Source of the DNA: a virus
Length of the DNA stretch: 39,205 nt
Reading direction: 5' to 3' (one strand)
Virus record (IMG/VR): IMGVR_UViG_3300021363_000011
Location: 1-39,205 of that record
The notes beneath the pieces were generated by a model. The model saw only the letters and a program-made list of their open reading frames with translations. It searched no databases and was not told where the DNA came from. Each line of letters starts with the position of its first letter. The first letter of the stretch is position 1. This document shows, piece by piece, positions 8,840-18,200 of this stretch. The position numbers and the translations under genes were made by a program.

Positions 8840-10615
8840 TTAGCTGGAGACAGCGGCGAGTTGGCCGCCGACCTGACCCTGGGTGTGCGTGATCGTGGTG
8901 ACCTGCAACGACTCGATCCCGACCTTCGCGATTCCCTCGAAGTTCTCGGTGAACATGCGGTAGTCGTTCGTGCCCACGAGCGTGGAGTCGCGGACGATAC
9001 CGATGTCGAGGGTGCCGCCGTCGAGGAACAAGAACGTGCCCTCAGCGAAGATGTACCACTTGAACTGGGTCGGGAAGTCCAGCAGAGACCCAGTCGTCTG
9101 AGCTCCGGTGAACGTGGAGTCATCCAGATGCCACGACGCGGTCACGTTCCGCGACGCCAGCCACGCGGTGATCGCAGCGTCGGCGTAGTCGAGCACGTTG
9201 TCCGTGGCCGGCGACTGCGACGCGGCGATGTCTTCGCGCATCGCGTCCCGCACCCACGACGGCACCAGGACCCGCAGCTTGGCGTCAGAAGCGAGACGGT
9301 GCCGGGTCCGGTACGCGGACGCGGCCCGTGCGGCAGCGGAGAGGAAGTCCCGTGCGGTGCCGAGCTTGAACGTGGACGTGACCGCTGTGGACAGCGACGA
9401 CACCGACGTCAGCAACGTCTGCTCCGCCAACCGGGCCTGAGCGATGATACCCAGGTTGGTGTTCGCTGCCACCATCTCCGGATATGCCCGGGTCATGAAG
9501 TTACCGAACTGCATCTCCAACGTGATCGCGGAGATGGACACGGTTTGCTCGGCGCCGCACGCCACCGTCAGCACGTTCTTCGTCGCACCACCCGGGGTCG
9601 TGTCCACCGCAGCCGTCCACACACCGACAGCCCCGGTATCACCCGCCAGCGTCGGAGGCGCGATGAACCGGATACCGCCACGGGTGGCCTGGAAACCGGG
9701 GAACGCGTCACGGACCGGACGGTCAGACACACCCATCCCGAACACGTCATACCGTGATTCCAGCGGCGCGCAGTACCCACCCGACGCGATCAGCGCCGAC
9801 GTTTCCTGCACGTTCGCGCCGATCGCCGCGCGGATCTTCTCCGCGTTTTCGCCGGGCTGACCGCCGATGAGCTGACGTTCCGCCGGGAACTCGTTCCGCA
9901 CCGACGCGACCAGGACATGTTCGCCGCGTCCCTCAGCCGAGCGGAGCGCGTCGATCCGGTCCAGGAACGCCTGGTTGACCTGCTGGCCGTCAGCGAATTC
10001 GACGCCGGCAGAGATGCCGCGCAGGTCAGCCCCGGCGACGATGACACGGGTTGAGGCGGCCACGGCGGGAACGGGCCGGTTCTCAACCGGGATAACTGGG
10101 GTATCAACCACCGCAGTGGCCTCCTTCGAGTGAGCAGGGATCTCCGGGGCGGCGCTCGCGGCCGGTTCCGGGGCTGGTTCATCCACGGCGGCCGGCGTCT
10201 CGGCCGGCACGTCCGGGGGTACGTCCGGGGCGGGGTCCGGTTCGAGGACCGGCTCCACCACCTCGGGGGTGTCGTCTGCGGCGGCCGTGATCTCCTTCGA
10301 CGCCGCGTCCGTGTCGGCAGCGGCGGAGGTGACCGTCACGTCGGTAGCCGCGTCAGGGTTGTTGTCCGTGGACGTGTCGTCGTCTCCGTCGCCGTCCGGG
10401 TCGGTCGGGTTCAGGCCACGGGACTGCGCCTCGGTCTGGACCTGGTCCAGAGCGTCCGCGAGAGCGGACATGCGTTCCACGTCGTTGCTTTCATCAGCTG
10501 CCGTGAATTCGGTGACGATCTGCGTTTCAAGGCCGGCGAGCGCGTCGTTCGAGAGCTGCGCCAGATTCGCGAGCTGATCCTCAACGGTCGGCGCGCCGTC
10601 AGTTGGTGCGGTCAT
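8840..10615 (-). CDS. major capsid protein with N-terminal scaffold-like domain
   Basis: A 591-residue protein, read from ATG 10615 (GGGAG ahead of it). Residues 1-80 are helical and acidic (delta/scaffold-like), and ~80-170 form an Ala/Pro/Glu/Asp/Val low-complexity linker. The rest has the HK97-fold features of a capsid protein (for example ARLAEQTLLTSVSSLSTAV and a C-terminal FTENFEGIAKVGIESLQVTT). A scaffold fused to the capsid subunit is usually removed by the maturation protease, which lies next upstream. A 127-nt untranslated region separates the two genes. Confidence 0.9.
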   Translation of the reverse strand: MTAPTDGAPTVEDQLANLAQLSNDALAGLETQIVTEFTAADESNDVERMSALADALDQVQTEAQSRGLNPTDPDGDGDDDTSTDNNPDAATDVTVTSAAADTDAASKEITAAADDTPEVVEPVLEPDPAPDVPPDVPAETPAAVDEPAPEPAASAAPEIPAHSKEATAVVDTPVIPVENRPVPAVAASTRVIVAGADLRGISAGVEFADGQQVNQAFLDRIDALRSAEGRGEHVLVASVRNEFPAERQLIGGQPGENAEKIRAAIGANVQETSALIASGGYCAPLESRYDVFGMGVSDRPVRDAFPGFQATRGGIRFIAPPTLAGDTGAVGVWTAAVDTTPGGATKNVLTVACGAEQTVSISAITLEMQFGNFMTRAYPEMVAANTNLGIIAQARLAEQTLLTSVSSLSTAVTSTFKLGTARDFLSAAARAASAYRTRHRLASDAKLRVLVPSWVRDAMREDIAASQSPATDNVLDYADAAITAWLASRNVTASWHLDDSTFTGAQTTGSLLDFPTQFKWYIFAEGTFLFLDGGTLDIGIVRDSTLVGTNDYRMFTENFEGIAKVGIESLQVTTITHTQGQVGGQLAAVSS

Positions 10616-10742
10616 ACCTACTCCCACTTGTGCGGTTGGCTACAGGTGTGGGAGGGGACCGTCACGGCGTCGCCTCTACCTCGCGCGGGGAAACAGAAGT
10701 TCGTTACCCCACTTACTTGCATGTCACATTAACAGCGGGCGG

Positions 10743-11507
10743 TCACTTTCGGTTGCCCACCGCGAATGCGACACGCGCTTTCAACCCCGCCCGCGCAACA
10801 GCGTCCTCGACGGCGGTCAGCCGGTCGTACACGCCGATCGCCTCCGCCTGCCTGCGCTGCCACATGTCCTGCGCACCCGCCGCGACCAACGCGACAGGTG
10901 CACCACCCGCGACCAGACACTCGGCACGCGGGATCGGGAAGCCGGGGGCGTTGACCTGGCACACCGCGATCAGTTCCAGACGGCCGTTGATGGGGCGCCA
11001 ATCACCGGACGGCGCCGACGCCCGCAACGCCCGCACCTGCGAGTCGGTGACGTCAGGGCGCAGCGCTCCTGCAACCCAGATGCCGTGGCGGTCCTCGCCC
11101 GCGTTGACGTCCGCGACCGTCGAGTCGGTGTCGTCGTAGTGTTGGACGGCGCTGGCCGCATCCGCGCTCAGGGGAGCGTGGCCGCCTGCGAGGGTGAGTT
11201 GACCGACCGGCTGATCATGTCCCTCGGCGGTGCGGACGACACCCGTCTTGTAGTAGGCGTATCCGCTGCGTGAACGCGGCGGGGTCACATTCCCGGGCAA
11301 CCCGATGTGACGTGTGCCGAACGCCGCGATGTGCCCGAAGATGCGGCCGTCTGCCGTGACCGTCAACGGTGTAGGCCGCAGAAACGTCGGAGGCGTGAAC
11401 CACTCCGTAGGAGGCGCAGACGGGCCGCCGTCAGCAGTCAACGCCCGCACCAGCACCCCATCGAACAGGTCCGTCTCCGTATACGTCTGCCGCTCAATCT
11501 CAGCCAT
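10743..11507 (-). CDS. capsid maturation protease
   Basis: A 254-residue protein. The block GRIFGHIAAFGTRHIGLPGN, followed by TLAGGHAPLSADAASAVQHYDD, ASAPSGDWRPI and INGRLELIAVCQVNAPGFP, is the conserved core of actinophage capsid maturation proteases (His/Ser-containing). It would cut the scaffold domain from the capsid protein during head maturation. The start at ATG 11507 overlaps the upstream stop (ATGGCTGA). A C-terminal helix of ~40 residues follows. Its position directly upstream of the capsid gene agrees. Confidence 0.85.
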   Translation of the reverse strand: MAEIERQTYTETDLFDGVLVRALTADGGPSAPPTEWFTPPTFLRPTPLTVTADGRIFGHIAAFGTRHIGLPGNVTPPRSRSGYAYYKTGVVRTAEGHDQPVGQLTLAGGHAPLSADAASAVQHYDDTDSTVADVNAGEDRHGIWVAGALRPDVTDSQVRALRASAPSGDWRPINGRLELIAVCQVNAPGFPIPRAECLVAGGAPVALVAAGAQDMWQRRQAEAIGVYDRLTAVEDAVARAGLKARVAFAVGNRK

Positions 11508-13686
11508 GAGAGGCGTCACCTTTACCGTCGCCGTGTTTACCGGGCCACGTCCCCGTAGCCAGCTTGTATAGGTTCGCGCACTGACCGTGCACCTGCGCCG
11601 GGTTCACGTACTTCGCCAGCTCGCGGACACACCTGTCATAGGAGCCGTGTGTTCCCCACCGCACTTTCGCGACACCCTTACCGGCGACCCAGTAGTCACG
11701 CAACGCGGAAGGTGTCGCCGTGTGCGCTGGAGTGTCCGCCGCAACCAACGCCGATGCGGGCACGGCAGCGATGTCGCGGGCCAATTTCGCGGCCCGTTTC
11801 TTGCCGCTGGCCGTGAGTTTCAACGCTGCCGCAGTACGCCGTTTCCGTTCCACCGACGCTGTAGCTGTCGCCTTCGCCTGCCATGTAGCGCGCCGCCCAG
11901 CCTCAGCCTTCGACGCTGCCGCCTGTTGCGTCTGCGGTAACGCCGCGATACGCGCGGTGGCGGCGGTGCGGCGCTGCTGCTCCGCCGCGTTCTCGTTCGC
12001 TGTCTTCGCCGCGTACGCCTGCTGCTTATCCTTCTCGACCTGCCGTTCCGCTTTCGCGGCGGCAGCCGCAGCCTTCTTCAAGGCCGCGACCTTCGCGTCG
12101 TGGATCTTCTTCCGCGCTGCCGCCGCCTTGTTCGCGGCGCCCTTACCGCTCCCGCCGCCGCCTTTAGCGTTTTGGAGGATGCCGGTGATGTTGCCGTTAG
12201 CGTCGGTTTGGAAGCCTGCGAATTTCTGGTTCTTCCCCAACGACGCCGGGCCCGGTGTCGGGCCGCTGCCGGCTTTGCCGCTTTTGCTTTTACCGCCGCC
12301 TGAGCCTGAGCCTCCGCCTGCTGACCACTTGCCGGTAGCGTCGCGCTGCTCCCCTGGGTCGAACCCGGCAGTCACCGACGCGGGAGACCCGCTGAATGGG
12401 AAGTCGCGACGTTCCGTGCCATACCACAGACCTACGCCCTCAGCGGGGAACGGGGTACCCGCAGGCACAGGCGGCTGGTCCGGTAGCCCGTACCCGACCG
12501 TCACATGCGGGGTGTAGCCGTGGTTCTGCACCACCGGCACACCGTGACTCTCCAGATGGTCTACGAGGGTTTGCCGCATCTCCGGGAGCGGCGCTGCGTC
12601 CACCAACGCCACCGACACAGGTGCGTCCTCGTTGCCGGTGCCGGCGAACAGGCCCGGGCCGGACAGTTCCCCCGTGAACGGCTCCCACTGCCCGGCCCAT
12701 TCCTCGACCAGGTTCGACAGTTCGTTCACGTCGAGAGGGCAGTCCCGGGTGTGGCCTAGGTAGGCGACGGTGACGTGCATGTCGTCCGGGGCGAGACCGT
12801 CCGGGACGGCGAGCTGGTTCGCGAGGTCGGCCGGCACGGGCAACGCGACCATGATCCCTTCATCCTCAACGTCCTCAACGTCCTCAACGTCCATGTCGTC
12901 TGCCGGGCCGACGTCGGCGATCAACGTCAGATACACGGCGTCGTGGTCGTCCACAGCCCGCACCACGTTCCTGACCTCGCCAGGCGGAATAGGAACGATA
13001 GGGGCTCCCGATGCGGTCAACACCCCCACAGCGTCGTCAACGTCCGGAACCCACACCCCACCGGCACGCACAGCCGACATGTCGTCGTCGGCTACACGGA
13101 ACACATCCAACACGGCTGTGGTGTCGACGTCATCGCAGACCGCGTACACGCCGGCATGCAGCGCAGCCCCAGCCGTGACCGGCGTGGGGGCGCCCTTACG
13201 CAGCCACGTCTTAGGCTCACCCGCACGCAGCAGCAGGCCCCCGTTACGGGCGGTCGTGTCCATCGCGTCCGTGAGGAGATCCCCGGACAGTTCAACCACC
13301 GTCAACCCGGCAGGTTCGGCATCCTCGCTGATCGGTGCCCACCCGGCGCCGTCCCACCGGCACACACCCTCACCGGACGCGGCGATAACTGCCGTCACGA
13401 TCATGTCATCGGCGTCGGGGGCGAGGACACCGAATCGTGCCCTACCGTCCGGGATATCCACGACCCTGCCAGGGGCGGTCACCGACCGGCTGTACAAGCC
13501 CTCAGCCCACTGCCGTACCCGACCGTCAACCCCGGACGCGATCAACGCCAGCAGCGTCGTAGCGCCGACAGGGAGCCGGCTCCCGAGATCCCGGAGACGG
13601 TCCGCGTCGACACCGTCAGCCGACGTGGCGGCAGCTCTAGCCGCCTGCGCCACATCGACAGGGACGGTGACCTGACGCGCCACCAT
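11500..13686 (-). CDS. head-associated protein with 2H phosphoesterase domain
   Basis: A 728-residue multi-domain protein. Residues ~280-440 carry two H-x-T-V motifs (DDMHVTVAYLG and YTPHVTVGYGLP) of the 2'-5' RNA ligase / 2H phosphoesterase superfamily. A Gly/Ser/Lys-rich linker follows after DPGEQRDATGKWSAGG, a motif found in many actinophage head proteins. Then comes a long Ala/Lys coiled coil (~500-640) and a C-terminal domain with RWGTHGSYDRCVRELAKYV and GQCANLYKLATGTWPG. It may be a portal-proximal or injected virion protein carrying an RNA- or nucleotide-directed enzyme. The acidic tandem VEDVEDVED lies near residue 270. Confidence 0.75.
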   Translation of the reverse strand: MVARQVTVPVDVAQAARAAATSADGVDADRLRDLGSRLPVGATTLLALIASGVDGRVRQWAEGLYSRSVTAPGRVVDIPDGRARFGVLAPDADDMIVTAVIAASGEGVCRWDGAGWAPISEDAEPAGLTVVELSGDLLTDAMDTTARNGGLLLRAGEPKTWLRKGAPTPVTAGAALHAGVYAVCDDVDTTAVLDVFRVADDDMSAVRAGGVWVPDVDDAVGVLTASGAPIVPIPPGEVRNVVRAVDDHDAVYLTLIADVGPADDMDVEDVEDVEDEGIMVALPVPADLANQLAVPDGLAPDDMHVTVAYLGHTRDCPLDVNELSNLVEEWAGQWEPFTGELSGPGLFAGTGNEDAPVSVALVDAAPLPEMRQTLVDHLESHGVPVVQNHGYTPHVTVGYGLPDQPPVPAGTPFPAEGVGLWYGTERRDFPFSGSPASVTAGFDPGEQRDATGKWSAGGGSGSGGGKSKSGKAGSGPTPGPASLGKNQKFAGFQTDANGNITGILQNAKGGGGSGKGAANKAAAARKKIHDAKVAALKKAAAAAAKAERQVEKDKQQAYAAKTANENAAEQQRRTAATARIAALPQTQQAAASKAEAGRRATWQAKATATASVERKRRTAAALKLTASGKKRAAKLARDIAAVPASALVAADTPAHTATPSALRDYWVAGKGVAKVRWGTHGSYDRCVRELAKYVNPAQVHGQCANLYKLATGTWPGKHGDGKGDASHG

Positions 13687-14663
13687 CAGCGGCCACGGGC
13701 AGCTTCAACAGCGGCGCGCATCACAGCCGGCGTCATCCGCGACGCAGCCAACGGCGGCGGCACATCCGGGGGTGTCTTCTTGGCTGGCTTCTTCTTGCCG
13801 TTGAATTTCGCCCTCAGAGCGTCCACATCCACCGGCTGCGTGGCCGGGGCAGCGGCGGCAGGCGCCGGCTCCGGGACCGGCGCCACCATCATGTGGGGGG
13901 CGCCAGCAGCGGTCAGCTTCGCGACTACAGCAGCCGCTACCGCGTCGAGCTGCTCCGGTGTCAACGCTGGAGGGGACGCGTACACCGTGACGTTCTGCGG
14001 CAACTGGGGCGCAACAACCAGTTCAGCCAGCACGGCGTCGCCTCCTTCAATCTCTGACGTTTCGGTGTCCATGATGGCAGTTTCAGCGGTTTCGGTGGTG
14101 TCGTCGCCGGGGCTGTGCGCTTCGAGGACCTCCGCCGCGTACAGCTCCGGCACATCCCGGTACTGTTCGAAGTCGGCGGCGAAACCGTCCGTGTCCGCCT
14201 CCACCTCGGCAGCGTCACCGCCGGCAGCCGTGATCAGCTCCCGCACCTCATCCGCCCACACCGCGACCGCGTCGTCCGCTTCGACAGCGGCGGCCGTTTT
14301 CGGTGTCCACGTATCCGGCAACAGATCCTTCGAATGCAACGCGGTCGCACGTTTGATGATGTGTTTCTTCGCGGCGGCCTTGTTCTTCGCACGACCGAAC
14401 GCCCGTACCGCACGCGACAGGGCGGCGCGGTCCGTGATCGGGAAGCTGCCGTCAGGGAGTGCCGCGCCGGACTTCGCGAGCTTGTCCCGAGCGGCCTGGC
14501 TCATCGTCGCCGCCGTGACACCCCACTCCTCCGGGATCAGGTCCGGCCGGCCCAGCGTCTCAGCCCTTTTCGCGACGTACCACCGCGCCGCCGGATGCGT
14601 CTGCCCGAACGTGACAGCGCCGGGCAGTTCCCCCACCGACGCGACAACCGGGATCATCGACAT
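13686..14663 (-). CDS. head-associated protein with DUF6582-like segment
   Basis: A 325-residue protein. Residues ~55-120 (MSQAARDKLAKSGAALPDGS, then AFGRAKNKAAAKKHIIKRA) match a short domain frequent in actinophage capsid-region proteins. A weaker second copy lies near residues 25-48 (ARWYVAKRAETLGRPDLIPEEW). The rest is acidic then Pro/Ala/Lys-rich. The start at ATG 14663 and the TGATG junction with the next gene support co-translation. It may bind capsid or portal; the function is unproven. Confidence 0.7.
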   Translation of the reverse strand: MSMIPVVASVGELPGAVTFGQTHPAARWYVAKRAETLGRPDLIPEEWGVTAATMSQAARDKLAKSGAALPDGSFPITDRAALSRAVRAFGRAKNKAAAKKHIIKRATALHSKDLLPDTWTPKTAAAVEADDAVAVWADEVRELITAAGGDAAEVEADTDGFAADFEQYRDVPELYAAEVLEAHSPGDDTTETAETAIMDTETSEIEGGDAVLAELVVAPQLPQNVTVYASPPALTPEQLDAVAAAVVAKLTAAGAPHMMVAPVPEPAPAAAAPATQPVDVDALRAKFNGKKKPAKKTPPDVPPPLAASRMTPAVMRAAVEAARGR

Positions 14664-14760
14664 GCGTAACCTTCTCTACGGGGCATTGCCGGCACGGCCG
14701 GAGAATAACACGGCGTGTAAACATGTCGTGGCCGACACGCAGCATGGGTGTTGCTGACAG

Positions 14761-16374
14761 TCACGACGCGGTCCTAGGTGGCAATGTCCCGCCGGGCGGT
14801 TCCGCCGCAGGCAACGCCGCCGGGGGCGTCGGCCCCAGCGGGATCGTCGCCGCCTTATCCCCAGCCATACCGGCCTGAGCCTGCGTCACCAACGACGGCG
14901 CCGACTTGAAAAACGTCGGGAACACCTCCCGCGCCACATAGTCGATCAGGTTCGGCGGCAACTGCGTCTTAGACGTCAGCATCCGCTGGATCAGTTCCTC
15001 ATCCGAAGGCGCGTCCGACGCGGAGAAGCCGTGCTCACGGCGCCACGCATCATCCGACAGGGCACCACGGTCGAACCCGGCGTCCGCGTCCGCGCCCCTA
15101 TCCGGGCGGGTCACAATCTCCGACGGGTCATACCAGATAACGACCTTCGCGACCTGTTCCGGGTCCCAGCCGTGGACCTCCGCATCCGCCCGCAGCAACG
15201 GTTGCAGAAACACTTTCGTCAACCCGTCAACCCAACTGAGCGCTTTCGGCTCAACGGCCTGCTTGTACAGGTTTTGGTCCACCAACTGCCCGTTGCTGAA
15301 TCGGACCTGGTGATAGCCGGTGATCGCGTCCTTAGGTAGATCCAGGCCGTTCAACACGCGGGTAAGAACCGTCTCCGCGCGGGCAGCGAGATGCTCATCG
15401 ATATCGCGGGCCATGCTGATCCACTGCACCCCCGACCCGCCGGACTCCGCTTCCGGGCCGGTGAACACCATCGGCACCACCGCCGCGCCGTGCTGATCAT
15501 CCATGACCGGCTGAGTCATCGTCGTCATCAGATCGGTGAGGAACGGGTACTGTTCCTCCGCGCCGGGCTGGTCGACGTTTCCCTCCGCGCCCGGCGTGCG
15601 GGACGCTTCCAGGATCGCCGGGGGCACATACAGCAGGCCGGCGTTCATCCTCGACCGGATCGTGTTCCGCGACATCCGCGACAACAAGATCAGTTCTTCG
15701 CAGTCGGCAAGCACCGACCGTAGCGAACAGTCCGGGTCGGCCGAATACATCGGGTGCTGGGTCCAGAACCGGGCGACCGGTGTGTCCCTGGACAGTCTCC
15801 GGGGCGCTAACGCCGACGTCGACAGCGACGGCTGCAACAGCACAGTGCCCGCAGCGTCAACTTTCAACTCGAAATTCGACCGTATCGACCATTGATTATC
15901 GATACAGGCCAAATAGCATTCGCCCGCGACCTGATCGTTCAGGGCGTATGCGCGTTGCATCGCCGGGAGGCCGGCGCCTGTGTCCAGTTGGCCGACCAGT
16001 TCCCGGGCACGCTCCGCCAGGCGGGGGTCGATACCTGTCTGATGCCCAGCCAACACGGCGCCGTCGGCGTCGCGGAGCGTGGACGCATCCCCGATCTCGA
16101 CCGGCGGTTCGTCCGCGTTCACGACCACAGCGGCATGCACCCTGAGCCGGGACATCAACGCGGCGACAAGGTTGAACCCGTACCGGACTTCGCCTACGTT
16201 GTCGTACACGCGCCAAGCTTCGCCCTGCCACAGATGCGACATGGACGACCGTTGCCGGGTGATCTCCAGTTCCGTCTTCGTGAACCGGACTTTAGCGGCG
16301 GCAGCGGTCAGCGGGCGGGCAGCGGAATAGGGGGCCGGCTTAGCCCGTCCCTCTTTCTCCTTGCCCCAGGCCAC
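14761..16374 (-). CDS. portal protein
   Basis: A 537-residue protein of typical portal length. The N-terminal segment (LWQGEAWRVYDNVGEVRYGFN) leads to LMSRLRVHAAVV, the middle carries LLSRMSRNTIRSRMNAG, and ARAETVLTRVLNGLDLPKDAITGYHQVRFSNGQL lies near residue 340. This is the pattern of actinophage portals. The portal ring forms the DNA entry vertex and docks the terminase. The start GTG 16374 lies inside the end of the upstream gene. The terminase is unusually far upstream (about 5.6 kb). Confidence 0.88.
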   Translation of the reverse strand: MAWGKEKEGRAKPAPYSAARPLTAAAAKVRFTKTELEITRQRSSMSHLWQGEAWRVYDNVGEVRYGFNLVAALMSRLRVHAAVVVNADEPPVEIGDASTLRDADGAVLAGHQTGIDPRLAERARELVGQLDTGAGLPAMQRAYALNDQVAGECYLACIDNQWSIRSNFELKVDAAGTVLLQPSLSTSALAPRRLSRDTPVARFWTQHPMYSADPDCSLRSVLADCEELILLSRMSRNTIRSRMNAGLLYVPPAILEASRTPGAEGNVDQPGAEEQYPFLTDLMTTMTQPVMDDQHGAAVVPMVFTGPEAESGGSGVQWISMARDIDEHLAARAETVLTRVLNGLDLPKDAITGYHQVRFSNGQLVDQNLYKQAVEPKALSWVDGLTKVFLQPLLRADAEVHGWDPEQVAKVVIWYDPSEIVTRPDRGADADAGFDRGALSDDAWRREHGFSASDAPSDEELIQRMLTSKTQLPPNLIDYVAREVFPTFFKSAPSLVTQAQAGMAGDKAATIPLGPTPPAALPAAEPPGGTLPPRTAS

Positions 16375-16669
16375 GGGCCGTCACCTTCCGCTGGAACTCA
16401 CGTTGAGCGGCACCCTCACGGATGTCTGTGATCCACATCGTAGCGGCAGCAACCGCTAAACCCTCCGTTACCGGGTCAGGGAGTAGCTGTGTCGCGGCGG
16501 CAGCCCACACTGCGACACAGGTGCGGCACGACAGAAGGTACGCCAGCCGTGTGCCGGGCCAGCGGCCGGTCACCCGTTCGCGGACGGGGCGGGTGACCTC
16601 GTCGGCGACGACCAGCTCTGTGAGCCGCCACGCCGCGACCGCCCGCACCACCGTCCGGGACACGTTCAT
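16340..16669 (-). CDS. small membrane protein, DUF1360-like
   Basis: A 109-residue protein. The pattern WRLTELVVADEVTRPVRERV, then YLLSCRTCVAVWAAAATQLL, with two Cys three residues apart next to a hydrophobic helix, matches the DUF1360 type of small membrane protein found in actinobacteria and their phages. It overlaps the portal start by 35 nt and the MuF-like gene by ATGA, so it belongs to the head operon. The function is unknown. Confidence 0.7.
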   Translation of the reverse strand: MNVSRTVVRAVAAWRLTELVVADEVTRPVRERVTGRWPGTRLAYLLSCRTCVAVWAAAATQLLPDPVTEGLAVAAATMWITDIREGAAQREFQRKVTARGLGQGERGTG

Positions 16670-17304
16670 GCGGGCAGCTCAAAGACGGTTCGGCACCGGC
16701 ATCCAGCGATCTGCGCGAGGGGCGCTGCAGGGTCGCCCGGGCGTTGCAGCTTCGTGCCGTCCGGTGCCAGGAACGGGCGGCCAAGTTTCTGCCGCTGATT
16801 CTCCATGCCGGCATGTTGCGGACGCACGTGGGAGTCGGCGCGGGTCCGCCACCGCTTCGCGACCGCCCCCAACGCGACCGCGACAACCTCGCGGACGGCC
16901 TCGCGTACGTACGTGGTCAGGGTGCGGGCGATCATCCCGGCCGATGATTCGGCCTCGGTCCGGCCTATCGCCTCGGACCTGCCAAGACCCAACTTGGCGG
17001 CGCGGTCACGGACAGCCTCAGCCAGCCAGTCAGCGGTGTGCCGTTCCACCTGCGGTAGTAGGCCCTTGACAGCCTGGTCGGTGACCTGTGCTGCGTCAGC
17101 GGCGTCGAGACCGGCCGCGCCTGCAAGGTCGGACGCGGACCGTTCCATGAACATCGACAGCAACCCGGACAGCCGCGCTTTCGTGAGCGCAAGGAACGGT
17201 GCGGTCACAGCGGCCGTAGCGAGCAGCAACACGAGCGCGGCAGCAAGTACCTCCTCGGTGTGGTCGCGGTCCTGTTCGTCCACACCATCCACCGTGTCAG
17301 CCAC
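16666..17304 (-). CDS. MuF-like minor head protein
   Basis: A 212-residue protein. The C-terminal 60 residues have the MuF signature: KRWRTRADSHVRPQHAGMEN, GRPFLAPDG, LQRPGDPAAP and the final GCRCRTVFELP. The N-terminal half carries a hydrophobic segment (ALVLLLATAAVTAPFLAL) followed by helices. Such proteins sit at the portal vertex and assist head assembly. It begins the virion gene series of this window (GTG 17304). Confidence 0.87.
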   Translation of the reverse strand: MADTVDGVDEQDRDHTEEVLAAALVLLLATAAVTAPFLALTKARLSGLLSMFMERSASDLAGAAGLDAADAAQVTDQAVKGLLPQVERHTADWLAEAVRDRAAKLGLGRSEAIGRTEAESSAGMIARTLTTYVREAVREVVAVALGAVAKRWRTRADSHVRPQHAGMENQRQKLGRPFLAPDGTKLQRPGDPAAPLAQIAGCRCRTVFELPA

Positions 17305-17383
17305 GCAGTGACCTTACCGACACGACGCCTGCGCCGGGCTTAGCGCGCAGCTCGGCGGCATGTTCCGGGGCAGACTGAACTCG

Positions 17384-17584
17384 TCACGGTGTCCAGTCCC
17401 CGCACTCGATGCAACCCGTGAACGCCGCCACCGTCGATACCCCGGCATCGCCGAGATACGTCAACGGCACCCGCACACCCGTGGGCGCCTCACAACGACC
17501 GCACCACACCCCGAGCCCTGGAGTGCCGTAATCCAGCCGCACCACCGGCACCTGCCCATCCGCGTCCAACTCAACCCGCGTCAT
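17384..17584 (-). CDS. small zinc-ribbon-like protein
   Basis: A 66-residue protein from ATG 17584 (in overlap with the upstream gene). Two Cys pairs (WCGRC and GCIEC) about 30 residues apart suggest a small zinc ribbon. It belongs to the accessory cluster between portal and terminase. The function is unknown. Confidence 0.6.
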   Translation of the reverse strand: MTRVELDADGQVPVVRLDYGTPGLGVWCGRCEAPTGVRVPLTYLGDAGVSTVAAFTGCIECGDWTP

Positions 17585-17843
17585 CCTCAGCCCCTCCGCC
17601 CATACGGTGGTTGTCGGCAAGTTCCGCGTCCCGTACAGCCGCCCACCACTCCGGGGCGTCCCCCATCGGGATGTCCGCGAACACCGGGCCGCCGACGCTA
17701 GAGGTGAGCATCAGACACAACACGTCACCGTCCGTGCATGCGTATAGCGACCCGAGCCGGTCGAGGTAGTCGACCTTACGGCCAGACCGCACACAAGGAC
17801 TGACCGTCACCCACCCATCAGGGGCATAACCGCTGGTCATCAT
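17571..17843 (-). CDS. hypothetical protein
   Basis: A 90-residue protein, not recognised. It has a beta-rich centre (DVLCLMLTSSVGGPVFADIP) and a C-terminal Trp-containing helix (APEWWAAVRDAELADNH), as in many small phage proteins. It overlaps the downstream gene by 14 nt. Confidence 0.6.
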   Translation of the reverse strand: MMTSGYAPDGWVTVSPCVRSGRKVDYLDRLGSLYACTDGDVLCLMLTSSVGGPVFADIPMGDAPEWWAAVRDAELADNHRMGGGAEDDAG

Positions 17844-17880
17844 GTCGACCCCCGTTCGCCCTCGACCAGTTGAGTGGACA

Positions 17881-18162
17881 TCACTGACAACCTCCCCCGT
17901 AAGAGTTGATTAGGAGGACGTCGTCCTCGTCGTCAGGATCGATGTCGAACCAGATGTTGTCGTCTTCGGCGGGGTGACGGAACTGAACCCCACCCGCATT
18001 GACGTAGTCCGGCTTGATGTTGTGCCTAACCTGAAACAGGTCGTACTCCGCGAGGGCGTCGAGTAGTCGGACGGCTTCGGCCAGGGACGACACGGACACC
18101 AGGAACGGCTGCATAGGGACCTGAGGCACCCACCAGACCCGGAACTCTCCGGAAGTCGTCAC
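17881..18162 (-). CDS. hypothetical protein
   Basis: A 93-residue protein. The GTG at 18162 is chosen because GGAGGA stands 5 nt before it. It has an N-terminal beta-alpha unit (RVWWVPQVPMQPFLVSVSSL, then EAVRLLDALAEYDLF) and an acidic end (DDNIWFDIDPDDEDD). It resembles small phage proteins of unknown role. Confidence 0.65.
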   Translation of the reverse strand: MTTSGEFRVWWVPQVPMQPFLVSVSSLAEAVRLLDALAEYDLFQVRHNIKPDYVNAGGVQFRHPAEDDNIWFDIDPDDEDDVLLINSYGGGCQ

Positions 18163-18200
18163 TGGGGTCCTCCGTTCAGCGGCACGGGCGGCGTCCGCGT

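Noticed and set aside
12850-12900. GTCCTCAAC short tandem repeats as a regulatory site
   Set aside because: They encode the in-frame acidic tandem VEDVEDVED of the 728-residue protein, so coding explains them.
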